64,000 nt of DNA from an uncultured Pelagibacteraceae bacterium (GTDB lineage: Bacteria; Pseudomonadota; Alphaproteobacteria; Pelagibacterales; Pelagibacteraceae), in assembly GCA_902541285.1 (NCBI GenBank), contig CACBQD010000002.1:1-64000 (forward strand), in the 5' to 3' direction. Numbering within the stretch: the stretch's first letter is position 1; every line of letters begins with the position of its first letter. The translations under genes and the position numbers were made by a program. A model generated the notes under the pieces. The model searched no databases, had not been told where the DNA came from, and saw nothing but the letters and a program-made list of their open reading frames with translations. This document shows, one piece after another, positions 51,952-61,607 of this stretch.

Positions 51952-52845
51952 TTATTCTTTTTCTTCCTTAACAATCGTTCTTTGATTAACTTTTAAATAC
52001 ACTAATACTGGATTTGCAATGTAAATAGATGAATAAGTTCCAAAAATTACTCCTAATATCATTGCCAACGAAAATCCTTTTAATATTTCTCCACCAAAAA
52101 TAAATATAGATAAAAGTGCCAACAATGTTGTAACTGATGTTATTATTGTTCGAGATAAGGTTTCGTTTATTGAGATATTTGTTAGTTCAAATATTTTAAC
52201 ATCTGCATATTTACGCAAATTTTCTCTAACTCTATCGAATATTACAACTGTATCATTCATTGAATATCCAACTATTGTTAAAACAGCTGCAACGATAGAA
52301 AGATTGATTTCTAATGAAAATACAGAAAATACTCCTAATGTAATTATAACGTCATGAAATAAAGCTAAAATAGCTCCAAGACTAAATTGCCACTCAAATC
52401 TGATCCATATGTATAAAAGCATCGCCGCTAATGATAAAGCTATCGCAATTACACCTGATCTCAAAAGTTCTGCACTAACTTTTGGCCCAACATTTTCTAC
52501 TCTTCTAAAATCAACCTTACCTATCGAATTTGATAGCTTAGTTTTTATCTCTTCTATAAATTGTGGGTCATTTGAATTTTGTTTTTCAAATTTAACTACA
52601 AAATCTGTTTCATTACCAAAATTTTTCACTGAAATATCACCAAGGTTCATTTGATTAAAACTATCTCTTATTTTTGTGATATTAGCAGAAGATATATCAG
52701 TCCTTAGCTCTATTAAAGTACCCCCTTTAAAATCAACACCAAAATTCAATCCTTTAAAAACTAAGAAAACTAAGGAAGCAATAATTAATATACCTGAAAG
52801 TATATTAAAACTTTTATAAAACTTATTAAAATAGATTGTTTTCAT
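51952..52845 (-). CDS. secF: Protein translocase subunit SecF
   Basis: Partner of SecD in proton-driven late protein export. The 297-aa, six-helix protein has GVDFKGGTLIELR near residue 35, RVENVGPKVSAELLRSG (VGP motif), LYIWIRFEWQFSLGAILALFHDV and GYSMNDTVVIFDRVRENLR near residue 200. Its ATG shares one base with the secD TAA (TAATG). Confidence 0.96.
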   Translation of the reverse strand: MKTIYFNKFYKSFNILSGILIIASLVFLVFKGLNFGVDFKGGTLIELRTDISSANITKIRDSFNQMNLGDISVKNFGNETDFVVKFEKQNSNDPQFIEEIKTKLSNSIGKVDFRRVENVGPKVSAELLRSGVIAIALSLAAMLLYIWIRFEWQFSLGAILALFHDVIITLGVFSVFSLEINLSIVAAVLTIVGYSMNDTVVIFDRVRENLRKYADVKIFELTNISINETLSRTIITSVTTLLALLSIFIFGGEILKGFSLAMILGVIFGTYSSIYIANPVLVYLKVNQRTIVKEEKE

Positions 52846-54398
52846 TATATAAGTTTTTCCTTATGTTTATTTTTGATGACATAGTAAGCAGTAATCAAAC
52901 GAGCAATGAAATATACTGAAAATAGTGTTGTAAGTATTCCAACTCCGAGCGTTATAGAAAATCCTTTAATTGGACCTGATCCCATGAAAAAAAGGATTAC
53001 TGCAGCAATTAAAGTTGTAATATTAGCATCTAAAATTGTTGTTCGTGATTTTGTATAACCAGAATCAAAGGCTACAATTGAATTATTTTCATTTTTTAAT
53101 TCTTCTTTAATTCTCTCAAAAATTAAAACATTTGCATCAACAGCCATACCTACTGTTAAAATAATACCTGCGATCCCTGGTAGTGTAAGAGTTGCTTCAA
53201 ATAAAGTTAAAATACCAACTAATAAAAATAAATTAGATATTAAGGCTAAGTTAGCAATTAACCCAAAAAATCTATATTTATATAACATAAAAGCTACAAC
53301 CAAAAAAAATCCAATTATCAAAGACATAATCCCTGCATTTATAGAATCTTTTCCAAGGTCAGGACCAACGGTTCTTTCCTCTATAATGTTGAGAGGTGCT
53401 GGAAGGGCTCCAGATCTTAACAATAAAGCCAAATCTGTTGCTGATTGGAAAGTAAAATCACCAGAAATTTGACCCGAGCCACCCACAATTGGTTCTCTTA
53501 TAACGGGAGCACTAATTATTTTTCCATCTAATACTATAGCTAGAGTTCTTCCTACGCCGGATGAGGTAGCTTTACCAAATTTTTTTGCACCAACTCTATC
53601 TAGATTAAAAGAAACAACAGTTTCATTTGTTTGACTATTCATTGTAGGTTTTGCATCAGCTAGGTTATCTCCACTTAAAATAATTCTTTTGCTTACAATT
53701 GTTTCACCTGATCCATCTTCAAAAGGGATTTTTTCAGTTCCAAAAGACTCTTCCTGATTAATAGTAACGAATTGAAAAGTTAGATTTGCTGTTTTTCCAA
53801 GTAAAGATTTAATTCTACCTGGATCATCTAAACCAGGTAGCTCTACTAATATTCTGTCATTTCCTCTTTTTAAAATATTAGGCTCATTAGTTCCCACTTC
53901 ATCAACTCTTCTCCTTACTGTCTCGATTGCTTGATCTAATGAAGAGTTTTTTAACAATACCAATCCATAATCAGAAAATTCTAATTTGAATGAGGTATCG
54001 ATGTTTTCAAAGTTAAATTGATGAGATTTGTATTGTTGAAAGTAAGGATTTATCTCACTTTTATCTTCATCTAAAAGAGATTTAACATTTTCAATCTTAG
54101 AATTTTCAACATCGAATATAATTGACTTATTTTCAATTACAAAGTTTCTAACCTTAATATCTTTATCTCTGAAAAATTTTTTAAACTCTAAAACTTTGCT
54201 TTGCAATCTTTGGGTAATAACTGGTTCGTTATCTATCTCTAATAATAAATAAGAGCCACCTTGTAGATCTAATCCTAATTTTATATTTTTTGAGAAAAAT
54301 TCATCATCGACTTTTGTAAAGTTTGAAATAGTAAAATATGAAATAATGAGTGTAAAAATTAAAACACTAAAAACTCTTAATTTAGAAAAATATAACAC
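52845..54398 (-). CDS. secD: Protein translocase subunit SecD
   Basis: The 517-aa RND-type protein has LGLDLQGGSYLLLEID (D1), RRVDEVGTNEPNILKRGNDRILVELPG, then the P1 domain, GALPAPLNIIEERTVGPDLGKDSINAG, and GMAVDANVLIFERIKEEL near residue 430, with six membrane helices. The start is GTG at 54398; no better ATG is close. yajC lies 12 bp upstream. Length is at the short end of the family. Confidence 0.96.
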   Translation of the reverse strand: MLYFSKLRVFSVLIFTLIISYFTISNFTKVDDEFFSKNIKLGLDLQGGSYLLLEIDNEPVITQRLQSKVLEFKKFFRDKDIKVRNFVIENKSIIFDVENSKIENVKSLLDEDKSEINPYFQQYKSHQFNFENIDTSFKLEFSDYGLVLLKNSSLDQAIETVRRRVDEVGTNEPNILKRGNDRILVELPGLDDPGRIKSLLGKTANLTFQFVTINQEESFGTEKIPFEDGSGETIVSKRIILSGDNLADAKPTMNSQTNETVVSFNLDRVGAKKFGKATSSGVGRTLAIVLDGKIISAPVIREPIVGGSGQISGDFTFQSATDLALLLRSGALPAPLNIIEERTVGPDLGKDSINAGIMSLIIGFFLVVAFMLYKYRFFGLIANLALISNLFLLVGILTLFEATLTLPGIAGIILTVGMAVDANVLIFERIKEELKNENNSIVAFDSGYTKSRTTILDANITTLIAAVILFFMGSGPIKGFSITLGVGILTTLFSVYFIARLITAYYVIKNKHKEKLI

Positions 54399-54410
54399 TT
54401 TAGGAAGTTA

Positions 54411-54695
54411 TTATTTTTGTGGTTCAGCCTTAGTAACTAGTCCTTGTATTCCTGTGGCTCTAACAATTTCAACTTTAACATTATCAGCTATCATAACTTC
54501 TACTTTTTCATTATCGATAACTCGTTCTACAGTTCCAACGATACCACCAGAAGTAATAACTTTATCTCCACGTTTTAAAGCTTCAACCATAGCCTTATGT
54601 TCTTTAACTTTCTTTTGCTGGGGTCTAATTAAGAAAAAGTAAAATATTACGAATATTAAAATTAGGGGTATAAATTGTCCAATTCCTGCGTCCAT
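54411..54695 (-). CDS. yajC: Preprotein translocase subunit YajC
   Basis: A 94-aa single-pass membrane protein of the Sec accessory complex. FIPLILIFVIFYFFLIRPQQKKVKEHKAMVEALKRGDKVITSGGIVGTVERV is the textbook YajC sequence. It heads yajC-secD-secF. A Shine-Dalgarno-like AAGGA lies 6 bp before the ATG, and TATAAAT on the minus strand about 40 bp upstream could be its -10 box, so the sec operon may have its own promoter after serS. Confidence 0.95.
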   Translation of the reverse strand: MDAGIGQFIPLILIFVIFYFFLIRPQQKKVKEHKAMVEALKRGDKVITSGGIVGTVERVIDNEKVEVMIADNVKVEIVRATGIQGLVTKAEPQK

Positions 54696-54753
54696 GTTAA
54701 GTCCTTAAAAAAGTTAACGATTATTTATACTATATAATTTTAGAAGACAACTC

Positions 54754-56013
54754 TTAATTGATACCTATTTTCTCCATATTGTTCATATATGGTCTTAGTT
54801 TTTCAGGAATAATTATTGAACCATCTTCAGTTTGATAATTTTCTAATATCGCAATTAAAGTTCTACCAACGGCAAGTCCACTCCCATTTAAAGTACCAAC
54901 AAATTCATTTTCATTATTATTATTTTTATATCTAGCTTTCATTCTTTTAGCCTGGAATGTTCCACATGAAGAACAGCTTGATATTTCTCTATATTTATTT
55001 TCAGACGGAAGCCAAACCTCTATGTCATAAGTTTTTTCTGCACTAAAACCCATATCACCTGTACTTAAAATGATTTTTCTGTAAGGTAATTGTAAATCAT
55101 CTAAAATTTTAGTAGCACAATTAGTCATTCTCTCTAGTTCTTCAATGCATTTATTATTTTCAACAATACTTACTAATTCAACTTTATAAAATTGATGTTG
55201 TCTAATCATGCCCTTTGTATCTTTACCATAACTTCCTGCTTCTTTTCTAAAACAAGGTGTTGATGCAACTAATCTCATTGGCAAAGATTTTAGGTTTAAT
55301 ATCTGATTTTTAACCATATTAGTTAAGATTACTTCAGCAGTAGGAATTAAAAACTTTCTATCATTTTTATCATCAAACTTAATTTCGAATTGATCATTTT
55401 CAAATTTGGGCAATTGGCCAGTTCCAAACATAGTGTTGTCTGTTGCCATTAAAGGTGGAGAGATTTCAGTGTAACCATTATTATTGACATGTGTATCAAT
55501 CATAAAATTAGAAATTGCTCTTTCTAATGATGCTAATTTATCTTTAACAAAAACAAATCTTGATCCAGTTGTTTTTGTTGCTAAATCAAAATCTAACATA
55601 TTCAGATTTTCACCAATTTCATAATGAGATTTTGGTTTAAAACTCATTTTTTTAATTTCACCAGATTTTATAACCTCTTTATTGCTGTTTTCATCCTTAC
55701 CAACTGGGACATCGTTCAATGGTAAATTAGGAATATTGCTTAATATCTGATCAAGCTGATCTTTAACATTCTTTTGATTTTTACTTAAATCATCTATTTT
55801 ATTTGAAATTTCTTTAGACTTTTCAAAAAGAGTTTCATCTTTAGATTTAGAAATAGATTTTTTTTCCATTTCTAATTTTTCTTTTTCTTGAATTAATTTT
55901 CTATTTTCCTCATCAAGATTTAATATTTGTTCAAGGTCTACATCAACATTTCTATTTTTTATTGTATTTTTAAAATTATCGATATCTTTTCTAATATCCT
56001 TAATATTGTGCAT
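54754..56013 (-). CDS. serS: Seryl-tRNA synthetase
   Basis: Charges tRNA-Ser. The 419-aa class II enzyme has an N-terminal coiled coil (MHNIKDIRKDIDNFKNTIKNR to about residue 105), motif 2 TPCFRKEAGSYGKDTKGMIRQHQFYKVELV near residue 250 and motif 3 LNGSGLAVGRTLIAILENYQ. The frame is open to 56037, but MHNIKDIR at 56013 is the family start. It overlaps the tatC end by 14 bp. Confidence 0.96.
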   Translation of the reverse strand: MHNIKDIRKDIDNFKNTIKNRNVDVDLEQILNLDEENRKLIQEKEKLEMEKKSISKSKDETLFEKSKEISNKIDDLSKNQKNVKDQLDQILSNIPNLPLNDVPVGKDENSNKEVIKSGEIKKMSFKPKSHYEIGENLNMLDFDLATKTTGSRFVFVKDKLASLERAISNFMIDTHVNNNGYTEISPPLMATDNTMFGTGQLPKFENDQFEIKFDDKNDRKFLIPTAEVILTNMVKNQILNLKSLPMRLVASTPCFRKEAGSYGKDTKGMIRQHQFYKVELVSIVENNKCIEELERMTNCATKILDDLQLPYRKIILSTGDMGFSAEKTYDIEVWLPSENKYREISSCSSCGTFQAKRMKARYKNNNNENEFVGTLNGSGLAVGRTLIAILENYQTEDGSIIIPEKLRPYMNNMEKIGIN

Positions 56014-56773
56014 TTCTCTCTTGAGCTTTCTTTTCAATAATATTTACAGAAAAAATTGATAATTCATATAAAATTAACAAAGGTATTGCTAAACCTATTT
56101 GTGTAATTGGATCTGGTGGAGTTAATATTGCAGCAGCAGCAAATATTATTACAACAAAATATTTTCTTCTTTCTCTTAAATAAGTTGAATTTACAACTCC
56201 TATTCTTGCAAGCAAACTTAATACAACTGGTAGCTGAAAACTTAATCCAAATGCAAAAATTAACTTCATCACAAGAGATAAGTATTCATTTACTTTAGCT
56301 TCTAATTGAATTGGTAAGCTAGTTCCAAGTCCTGCACTTTCAAATGATAAAAAGAATTTAAATGCTAGTGGCATAATTAGATAATAAACAAGCATACCTC
56401 CTAGTAAAAAAAGTATTGGTGTAATTACTAAGTAAGGCATAATTGCTTTCTTTTCATGAGTGTATAATCCTGGTGCAATAAATTTCCAAATTTGAATAAG
56501 GATATATGGACTGGTCACAAAGAAAGCTGCAAAAAAAGAAACTTTAAGATATGTTAAAAATGTTTCTTGAAGAGCGGTAAAGATTAATCTTCTATCAACA
56601 TTATCATCCTTTACAGCATTGGCATAAGGTTCAACTAAAAATCCATATATGTATTCAGAAAAATAGTAACAAACCACAAATAATACTGCTAAGAAGATAA
56701 ATGAATGTATTAGTCTTTGTCTTAATTCGGTAAGATGACTTATAAAACCTGTTTCTTTTTTTTTAGCTGTCAT
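56000..56773 (-). CDS. tatC: Sec-independent protein translocase TatC
   Basis: Receptor core of the twin-arginine export system. The 257-aa six-helix protein has FISHLTELRQRLIHSFIF, the EP motif YGFLVEPYANAV, LFTALQETFLTYLKVSFFAAFFVTSPYILIQIWKFIAPGLYTHEKKA and AILTPPDPITQIGLAIPLLILYELS. Overlaps tatB by 11 bp and serS by 14 bp. Confidence 0.97.
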   Translation of the reverse strand: MTAKKKETGFISHLTELRQRLIHSFIFLAVLFVVCYYFSEYIYGFLVEPYANAVKDDNVDRRLIFTALQETFLTYLKVSFFAAFFVTSPYILIQIWKFIAPGLYTHEKKAIMPYLVITPILFLLGGMLVYYLIMPLAFKFFLSFESAGLGTSLPIQLEAKVNEYLSLVMKLIFAFGLSFQLPVVLSLLARIGVVNSTYLRERRKYFVVIIFAAAAILTPPDPITQIGLAIPLLILYELSIFSVNIIEKKAQERNAQY

Positions 56774-56999
56774 CTTTAGGCTTGTCCTCTTTCATGATTT
56801 CAGTGTTTTTTTTTAATTCTTCTTTAATTGAAACATCCGTTATTTCTGTAACTTGATTTTGAACATCTGAAAAATATCTCTTAGCAGAACCTATCCATGA
56901 TCCAACTTTTTTTAACATTATAGGAAAGTCTTTCGGTCCTACAACTATTATTGCAATAGATACTATTATTAATATTTCAAACCAGCCGATCTGTGGCAT
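56763..56999 (-). CDS. tatB: Sec-independent protein translocase TatB
   Basis: A 78-aa protein with the N-terminal helix MPQIGWFEILIIVSIAIIVVGPKDFPIMLKKVGSW and an amphipathic helix after it. The conserved GPKxLP-type turn (GPKDFP) marks TatB. It is shorter than most TatB proteins because the C-terminal tail is reduced. 3 bp after tatA and overlapping tatC by 11 bp. Confidence 0.93.
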   Translation of the reverse strand: MPQIGWFEILIIVSIAIIVVGPKDFPIMLKKVGSWIGSAKRYFSDVQNQVTEITDVSIKEELKKNTEIMKEDKPKDDS

Positions 57000-57002
57000 T
57001 GA

Positions 57003-57200
57003 TTACTCTTTTTTGTCTGAGTCTTGATTTTCAGATATATTTTTTGGTTGGCTATCTTCTGTAGCATCTGTAGCCATACCTTTTTTAAAACTTTTAATTC
57101 CTTTAGCAACATCACCCATTAGACTAGAGATTTTACCTCTACCAAAAAGTAATACTACTAAAATTACTACAATTGCAATTTGCCAAAATCCTATACTCAT
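57003..57200 (-). CDS. tatA: Sec-independent protein translocase TatA
   Basis: A 65-aa pore-forming Tat subunit. [42 protein letters not shown] has the conserved FGRGK hinge and amphipathic helix, then an acidic tail. First gene of tatABC, 42 bp after scpB. Confidence 0.95.
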   Translation of the reverse strand: MSIGFWQIAIVVILVVLLFGRGKISSLMGDVAKGIKSFKKGMATDATEDSQPKNISENQDSDKKE

Positions 57201-57242
57201 AATTACTTATAACCTTATAATTTTAGTTTTAAAACTATTTTT

Positions 57243-57935
57243 TTATTTATCGTTATCTGTATTAAGAGTGCTATTAAGCATCTCATCTATATCAGAGTAT
57301 ATATTTTCCTTTTTATCCTCTTGTTTTTCTTTATAGAATTTGCCTGTTCCAAATATAGATGCATCTACACTAGATGTATCAATAAGACCTGCGGTACCTA
57401 ATTCATCAACGGTTGGAAGGTCTGACAATTTTTGAAGATTGAAATGACTTAAAAAATCATCTGTTGTTCCATATTGAATAGGTTTACCAGGGGCATCTTT
57501 TCGACCTTGAGGTCTAACCCAGTTCAATTCCATCAATATTTCAAGTGTATTATTTCCAAACGCTACTCCACGAATTTCTTCTATTTCAGCTCTAGTGACT
57601 GGTTGATGATAAACAATAATTGCAAGTGTTTCTATCGCAGCCTTTGATAATTTTTTTTCAACAGTTTTTTGTTGAGACATTAATGAGGATAAATTTGGTG
57701 AAGTTCTAAAAGACCATTTATTGGATATACAAACTAAATTTATTCCACGATCGGAATAAAAATTCTGAAGTTTTAGTAAAGATTTTTCAACATCTGTCTT
57801 TTTTGAAATTTTATTTTCAATAGTTTCAATATTTAAAGGCTCTGCAGCTGCAAAAACAATAGCTTCTATTTCTTTATCAACATCACTTAGTTTAGATGGA
57901 AATGATACAACATTATTTTTTTTTAATTTATTCAT
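57243..57935 (-). CDS. scpB: Segregation and condensation protein ScpB
   Basis: Winged-helix kite subunit of the SMC-ScpAB condensin. The 230-aa protein has EIEAIVFAAAEPLNIETIENKI, FRTSPNLSSLM, LSKAAIETLAIIVYHQPVTRAEIEEIRGVAFGNNTLEILMELNWVRPQGRKDAPGKPIQYGTTDDFLSHFNL. N- and C-terminal extensions are Lys/Asp rich. ATG shares one base with the scpA stop. Confidence 0.95.
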   Translation of the reverse strand: MNKLKKNNVVSFPSKLSDVDKEIEAIVFAAAEPLNIETIENKISKKTDVEKSLLKLQNFYSDRGINLVCISNKWSFRTSPNLSSLMSQQKTVEKKLSKAAIETLAIIVYHQPVTRAEIEEIRGVAFGNNTLEILMELNWVRPQGRKDAPGKPIQYGTTDDFLSHFNLQKLSDLPTVDELGTAGLIDTSSVDASIFGTGKFYKEKQEDKKENIYSDIDEMLNSTLNTDNDK

Positions 57936-58666
57936 TAGATTTTTTTAATATATATATCATCAAATAAATTGTTTTGTTTAATAGATATATTACCTTCTTT
58001 TGCAAGCTCTAAAGATCCAGCAAAAATTCCTGCATTACCTGTCTTACTTAAAGTTTTAGAGTTTCTAAAATTTTTTGGTATCAGGTCAGTCATATTTTTC
58101 CAATCATTTAAATTATTATAAAATTCTTTTATGACCTTTATACCTTCTTCGGTAGTAAATACTGGGAGTTTCGGAATATTCATTCTCTGAAAATCTTTTG
58201 TCATTACGATATTTGAATACGTTTTTAATAATTCAAACAATGTTAATGAATATTGAGAATTATAAATTGATCTCATTCCACTTTTTGAACCTCTCATAAA
58301 AATATCTTTGCCTAATCTTTTTCTGCTCAACATTTGAGAAGACAATAATCTTATTAATTCTAGTTTTTTAAGTTGGAGCTTTAATTTCTCTGCCACTTCA
58401 TGTGCTTTAAATTCCTCTTCTTCTGTTTCTGGTAATAGTAGTTTAGATTTAAGATAAGTTAACCAGGTAGCCATTAGCAAATATTCTGACGCTAATTCTA
58501 AATTTAAATTTTCGGTCTTGGTTATAAAATCATGAAATTGATCTGCTAATTTGGTGATTGATATATTTTCCAAATCAACTTTTTGTGATTTTGCTAAATC
58601 TAAAAGTATTTCTAATGATCCAGAATAATTACTAAGATCAACATTAAATTCTAAAGAATCACTCAT
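57935..58666 (-). CDS. scpA: Segregation and condensation protein ScpA
   Basis: Kleisin subunit of the bacterial condensin. The 243-aa protein starts LEFNVDLSNYSGSLEILLDLAKSQKVDLENISITKLADQF and has LASEYLLMATWLTYLKSKLLLPE, the typical ScpA N-terminal and SMC-neck binding regions. Between nagZ (10-bp gap) and scpB (1-bp overlap), the standard alphaproteobacterial place. Confidence 0.95.
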   Translation of the reverse strand: MSDSLEFNVDLSNYSGSLEILLDLAKSQKVDLENISITKLADQFHDFITKTENLNLELASEYLLMATWLTYLKSKLLLPETEEEEFKAHEVAEKLKLQLKKLELIRLLSSQMLSRKRLGKDIFMRGSKSGMRSIYNSQYSLTLFELLKTYSNIVMTKDFQRMNIPKLPVFTTEEGIKVIKEFYNNLNDWKNMTDLIPKNFRNSKTLSKTGNAGIFAGSLELAKEGNISIKQNNLFDDIYIKKI

Positions 58667-58676
58667 GAATTTAAAT

Positions 58677-59627
58677 TTAACTTATTATTTGAATTAATTT
58701 AGAAGTTTTTTTTACAATAAAATCATCGATATAAGGTGAATTTTGACCTACCACATTCATTTCTCTCATTTTTCCATTGCAATGAAGCACCAAATTACAA
58801 CCTGCACGAAAAGATTTAATAACGTTATTTTTTAAATTACCTTTAAGAGCACCCATAGAAATATCATCTGACATTAATATTCCCTTGAATGATATTTCTC
58901 TTCTAATCATTTTTATGATTTTTTTAGAATGTGAAACGTTATTTATCGGATCAAGTTTCTTAAACAACAAGTGACCGGTCATACCTAAAACAGATTTTTT
59001 TTTGGTAAATGGAAAAAAATCATATTTTTTAAGATACTTTAGATCTTTGTCTATAACTGGTAATTTATAATGACTATCAACTTTAGCTAAACCATGACCT
59101 GGAAGATGTTTAATTACTGTGCCAACCCTATTTTCGTGAAATTTTTTGATAGATATATCGCCAATTTTAGACAGAGTTTTTTTATCATTTGAATAGGATC
59201 GATCACCTATAATTTTATGAGACTTATTTCGTCTTAAATCCAATACAGGAACTGTATTAATATTAATACCAATAAGTCTTAACAAATAGGATATTTGCTT
59301 AACATAAACATTGAAATAAATATCAAATTTTTTTCTATCTTTTGAATATAAATCACCAAAATATTTTGCACTAAAAATGGAATTATCTATGAATTTTCTT
59401 AATCTACTTACTCTTCCACCTTCTTCATCAATTAGAATTGGATAATTAGAGTTTTTAAATATTTTTTTAATCGAACCAGTTAATTTTTGAACTTGATTGA
59501 TTGTTTTTATATTTCTTGAAAAAAGGATTATTCCCCATGGCTTATATTTTTTTAAAAAACTTACTTCACTTTTTTTTAAATTATGTCCACTAATGCCACA
59601 TATAAAAGCTCTAGTTTTTTTAATCAT
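58677..59627 (-). CDS. nagZ: Beta-N-acetylhexosaminidase, NagZ family
   Basis: Glycoside hydrolase family 3 enzyme of peptidoglycan recycling. The 316-aa protein has PWGIILFSRNIKTINQVQKL, PILIDEEGGRVSRLRKF, DRSYSNDKKTLSKIGDISIKKFHENRV, the signature VIKHLPGHGLAKVDSHYKLPVID (catalytic His/Asp loop) and ILMSDDISMGALKGN with the nucleophile Asp near residue 247. Overlaps the 85-aa gene by 8 bp. Confidence 0.94.
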   Translation of the reverse strand: MIKKTRAFICGISGHNLKKSEVSFLKKYKPWGIILFSRNIKTINQVQKLTGSIKKIFKNSNYPILIDEEGGRVSRLRKFIDNSIFSAKYFGDLYSKDRKKFDIYFNVYVKQISYLLRLIGININTVPVLDLRRNKSHKIIGDRSYSNDKKTLSKIGDISIKKFHENRVGTVIKHLPGHGLAKVDSHYKLPVIDKDLKYLKKYDFFPFTKKKSVLGMTGHLLFKKLDPINNVSHSKKIIKMIRREISFKGILMSDDISMGALKGNLKNNVIKSFRAGCNLVLHCNGKMREMNVVGQNSPYIDDFIVKKTSKLIQIIS

Positions 59628-59877
59628 TATATAACAATTCCCAAAAAGAATATTTTTTTGTGTTTTTATTTTTGTATTCTACATATTCAATAATGTTGTC
59701 CGTGTCATTTTTAAGAATAAATAGATTATTTTCGTTAGATGATATTTTTTCATCAATACTTGAAACTGCTCTATATGATTTCTTGTAATTATCGTCTGAA
59801 AAATAATATCTTAGAGTAAAAAATAGAAAGAAAAATATAATTATTAAATAAAATAGATATTTGAGCTCTTTTAGCAT
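59620..59877 (-). CDS. Small single-pass membrane protein in the SPOR-gene position
   Basis: An 85-aa protein: membrane helix LKYLFYLIIIFFFLFFTLRYYF near residues 5-26, then a polar tail SIDEKISSNENNLFILKNDTDNIIEYVEYKNK. In other alphaproteobacteria the gene between argS and nagZ encodes a membrane-anchored SPOR-domain protein of several hundred residues. Here only the anchor and a short tail remain, with no SPOR domain. Overlaps argS by 1 bp and nagZ by 8 bp, so it is maintained in the operon. Confidence 0.65.
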   Translation of the reverse strand: MLKELKYLFYLIIIFFFLFFTLRYYFSDDNYKKSYRAVSSIDEKISSNENNLFILKNDTDNIIEYVEYKNKNTKKYSFWELLYND

Positions 59878-61607
59878 TACATTTTTTCAGGTGTATCAAC
59901 ACCTATAATATCCATTCCAGTTTTAATTGTTTTTGCAATAGATTTTAAAAATATTAGTTTTTCTAAATTTATTGTTTTATCATCATTGATAAATCTTTTT
60001 TCAACATCATCTTTTCCCATATTCCAATAGGAATGAAACTGAGATGATAACTCATATAAATATACAGGGATCCTATGAGGTTCTAGTTTTTTAGTGGAAA
60101 TTTCTACACATTTAGGCCATTCAGATATTTTTTTAAAAATTTCAATTTCTTCATTATTAAATTGCATATTATTATTTTCATTATCAATCTTGTCATCAAT
60201 GTTTTTATTTATATTTCTAAAAACCGATGAAATTCTAGCATAACAATATTGAACATAATAAAGCGGATTGTCTTTAGATTTTTCTTTTACTTTTGTAAAA
60301 TCAAAATCTAATTCAGCATCATTGCTTCTACTTAGCATAATAAATCTTGTTGCATCTTTTCCAACTTCAGAAATTAAATCTTCAACGGTAATGTAATCAC
60401 CTTTTCTTTTAGACATTTTAAAAGGTTTGCCATCTTTTATTAATTTAACAAGTTGGCTTACTTTACAAATTAATTTATTTTTTTCTCCAGATAATGCTTC
60501 AACAACAGATGTAATTCTTTTTATATAACCCGCATGGTCAGCTCCTAAAATATTTATTAGTTTATCAAAGTTTCTACTTAGTTTTGTATTATGATATGCA
60601 ACATCTCCAGCAAAATAAGTCCATGTGTTATCAGATTTTTGTAAAGCCCTATCCTTATCATCTCCAAAATCTGTCGATCTAAAAAGTAACTGATCTCTTT
60701 CTACCCAATTAGTTGTATCTTCTCCTTCGGGAGCTTTAATTTTTCCGATATAAACAAATTTATCTTTTTTAAGTTTCTCAATAACTTTATCGACCTCTTT
60801 ATTTTCAACTATTTCAGTCTCACTCGCAAAATTATCATGAATAATTCCCAAATTATTTAAATTGGTCTTAATTAGTTTAAGTGACTCTGTAATTGCTAAT
60901 TTAGTAAGTGTTAACTTTATTTTTTCATAATCATCAAATTGTAAATCTTTATTATTATCTATAATATGTTGGGCTATATCCTTGATGTATTCTCCTGGAT
61001 ATAAATCATCCTCATTTACTGGAAAAGTTTGATTATCTAATTTTTCTTTTATTCTCAAATATACGGATCTAGTAAAATGTAAAATTTGATTACCATGATC
61101 ATTTACATAATATTCTTTTACAACTTCTTGATTGTTAAATTTTAACAAATTAGAAATAACATCACCTAGAATAGCGCCTCTACAATGACCAACGTGTAAT
61201 GGTCCGGTGGGATTTGCAGACACGAATTCAATTAAATGTTTCTTTTTAGAGACCTTAAGTGCTGCGCCAAAATTATTAAGATTATTTATATTTAAAAGAA
61301 ATGAAATCCAAAACTCTTTTTTTAAAATAATATTTATAAATCCAGGCTTTGCTATTTCTATCTTCTCAATATTATTATCGTCTTTAAAAATAATATCTTT
61401 TAATTTTTCAGCAATTTTAATTGGTGGTTCATTATTTGTTTTAGATAAAACCATTGCAACATTAGTTGACAGATCGCACTTAAATTTTTTAGGAGGTATA
61501 TCTACATTTATACCAGATAAACTTTCAGGTAATAAAATTAGCTTTTCTTCACTTGCTAATTTAATTTTATTTAAAATTTTATTTAAATATTCTTCAAATA
61601 TATTCAT
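59877..61607 (-). CDS. argS: Arginyl-tRNA synthetase
   Basis: Charges tRNA-Arg. The 576-aa class I enzyme has IEFVSANPTGPLHVGHCRGAILGDVI (HIGH as HVGH), LLFRSTDFGDDKDRALQKSDNTWTYFAGDVAYHNTKL, ILGADHAGYIKR and FKMSKRKGDYITVEDLI (KMSKS region) and a C-terminal anticodon domain YVQYCYARISSVFRN...LYELSSQFHSYWN. Overlaps dgt by 4 bp and the 85-aa gene by 1 bp. Confidence 0.97.
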   Translation of the reverse strand: MNIFEEYLNKILNKIKLASEEKLILLPESLSGINVDIPPKKFKCDLSTNVAMVLSKTNNEPPIKIAEKLKDIIFKDDNNIEKIEIAKPGFINIILKKEFWISFLLNINNLNNFGAALKVSKKKHLIEFVSANPTGPLHVGHCRGAILGDVISNLLKFNNQEVVKEYYVNDHGNQILHFTRSVYLRIKEKLDNQTFPVNEDDLYPGEYIKDIAQHIIDNNKDLQFDDYEKIKLTLTKLAITESLKLIKTNLNNLGIIHDNFASETEIVENKEVDKVIEKLKKDKFVYIGKIKAPEGEDTTNWVERDQLLFRSTDFGDDKDRALQKSDNTWTYFAGDVAYHNTKLSRNFDKLINILGADHAGYIKRITSVVEALSGEKNKLICKVSQLVKLIKDGKPFKMSKRKGDYITVEDLISEVGKDATRFIMLSRSNDAELDFDFTKVKEKSKDNPLYYVQYCYARISSVFRNINKNIDDKIDNENNNMQFNNEEIEIFKKISEWPKCVEISTKKLEPHRIPVYLYELSSQFHSYWNMGKDDVEKRFINDDKTINLEKLIFLKSIAKTIKTGMDIIGVDTPEKM

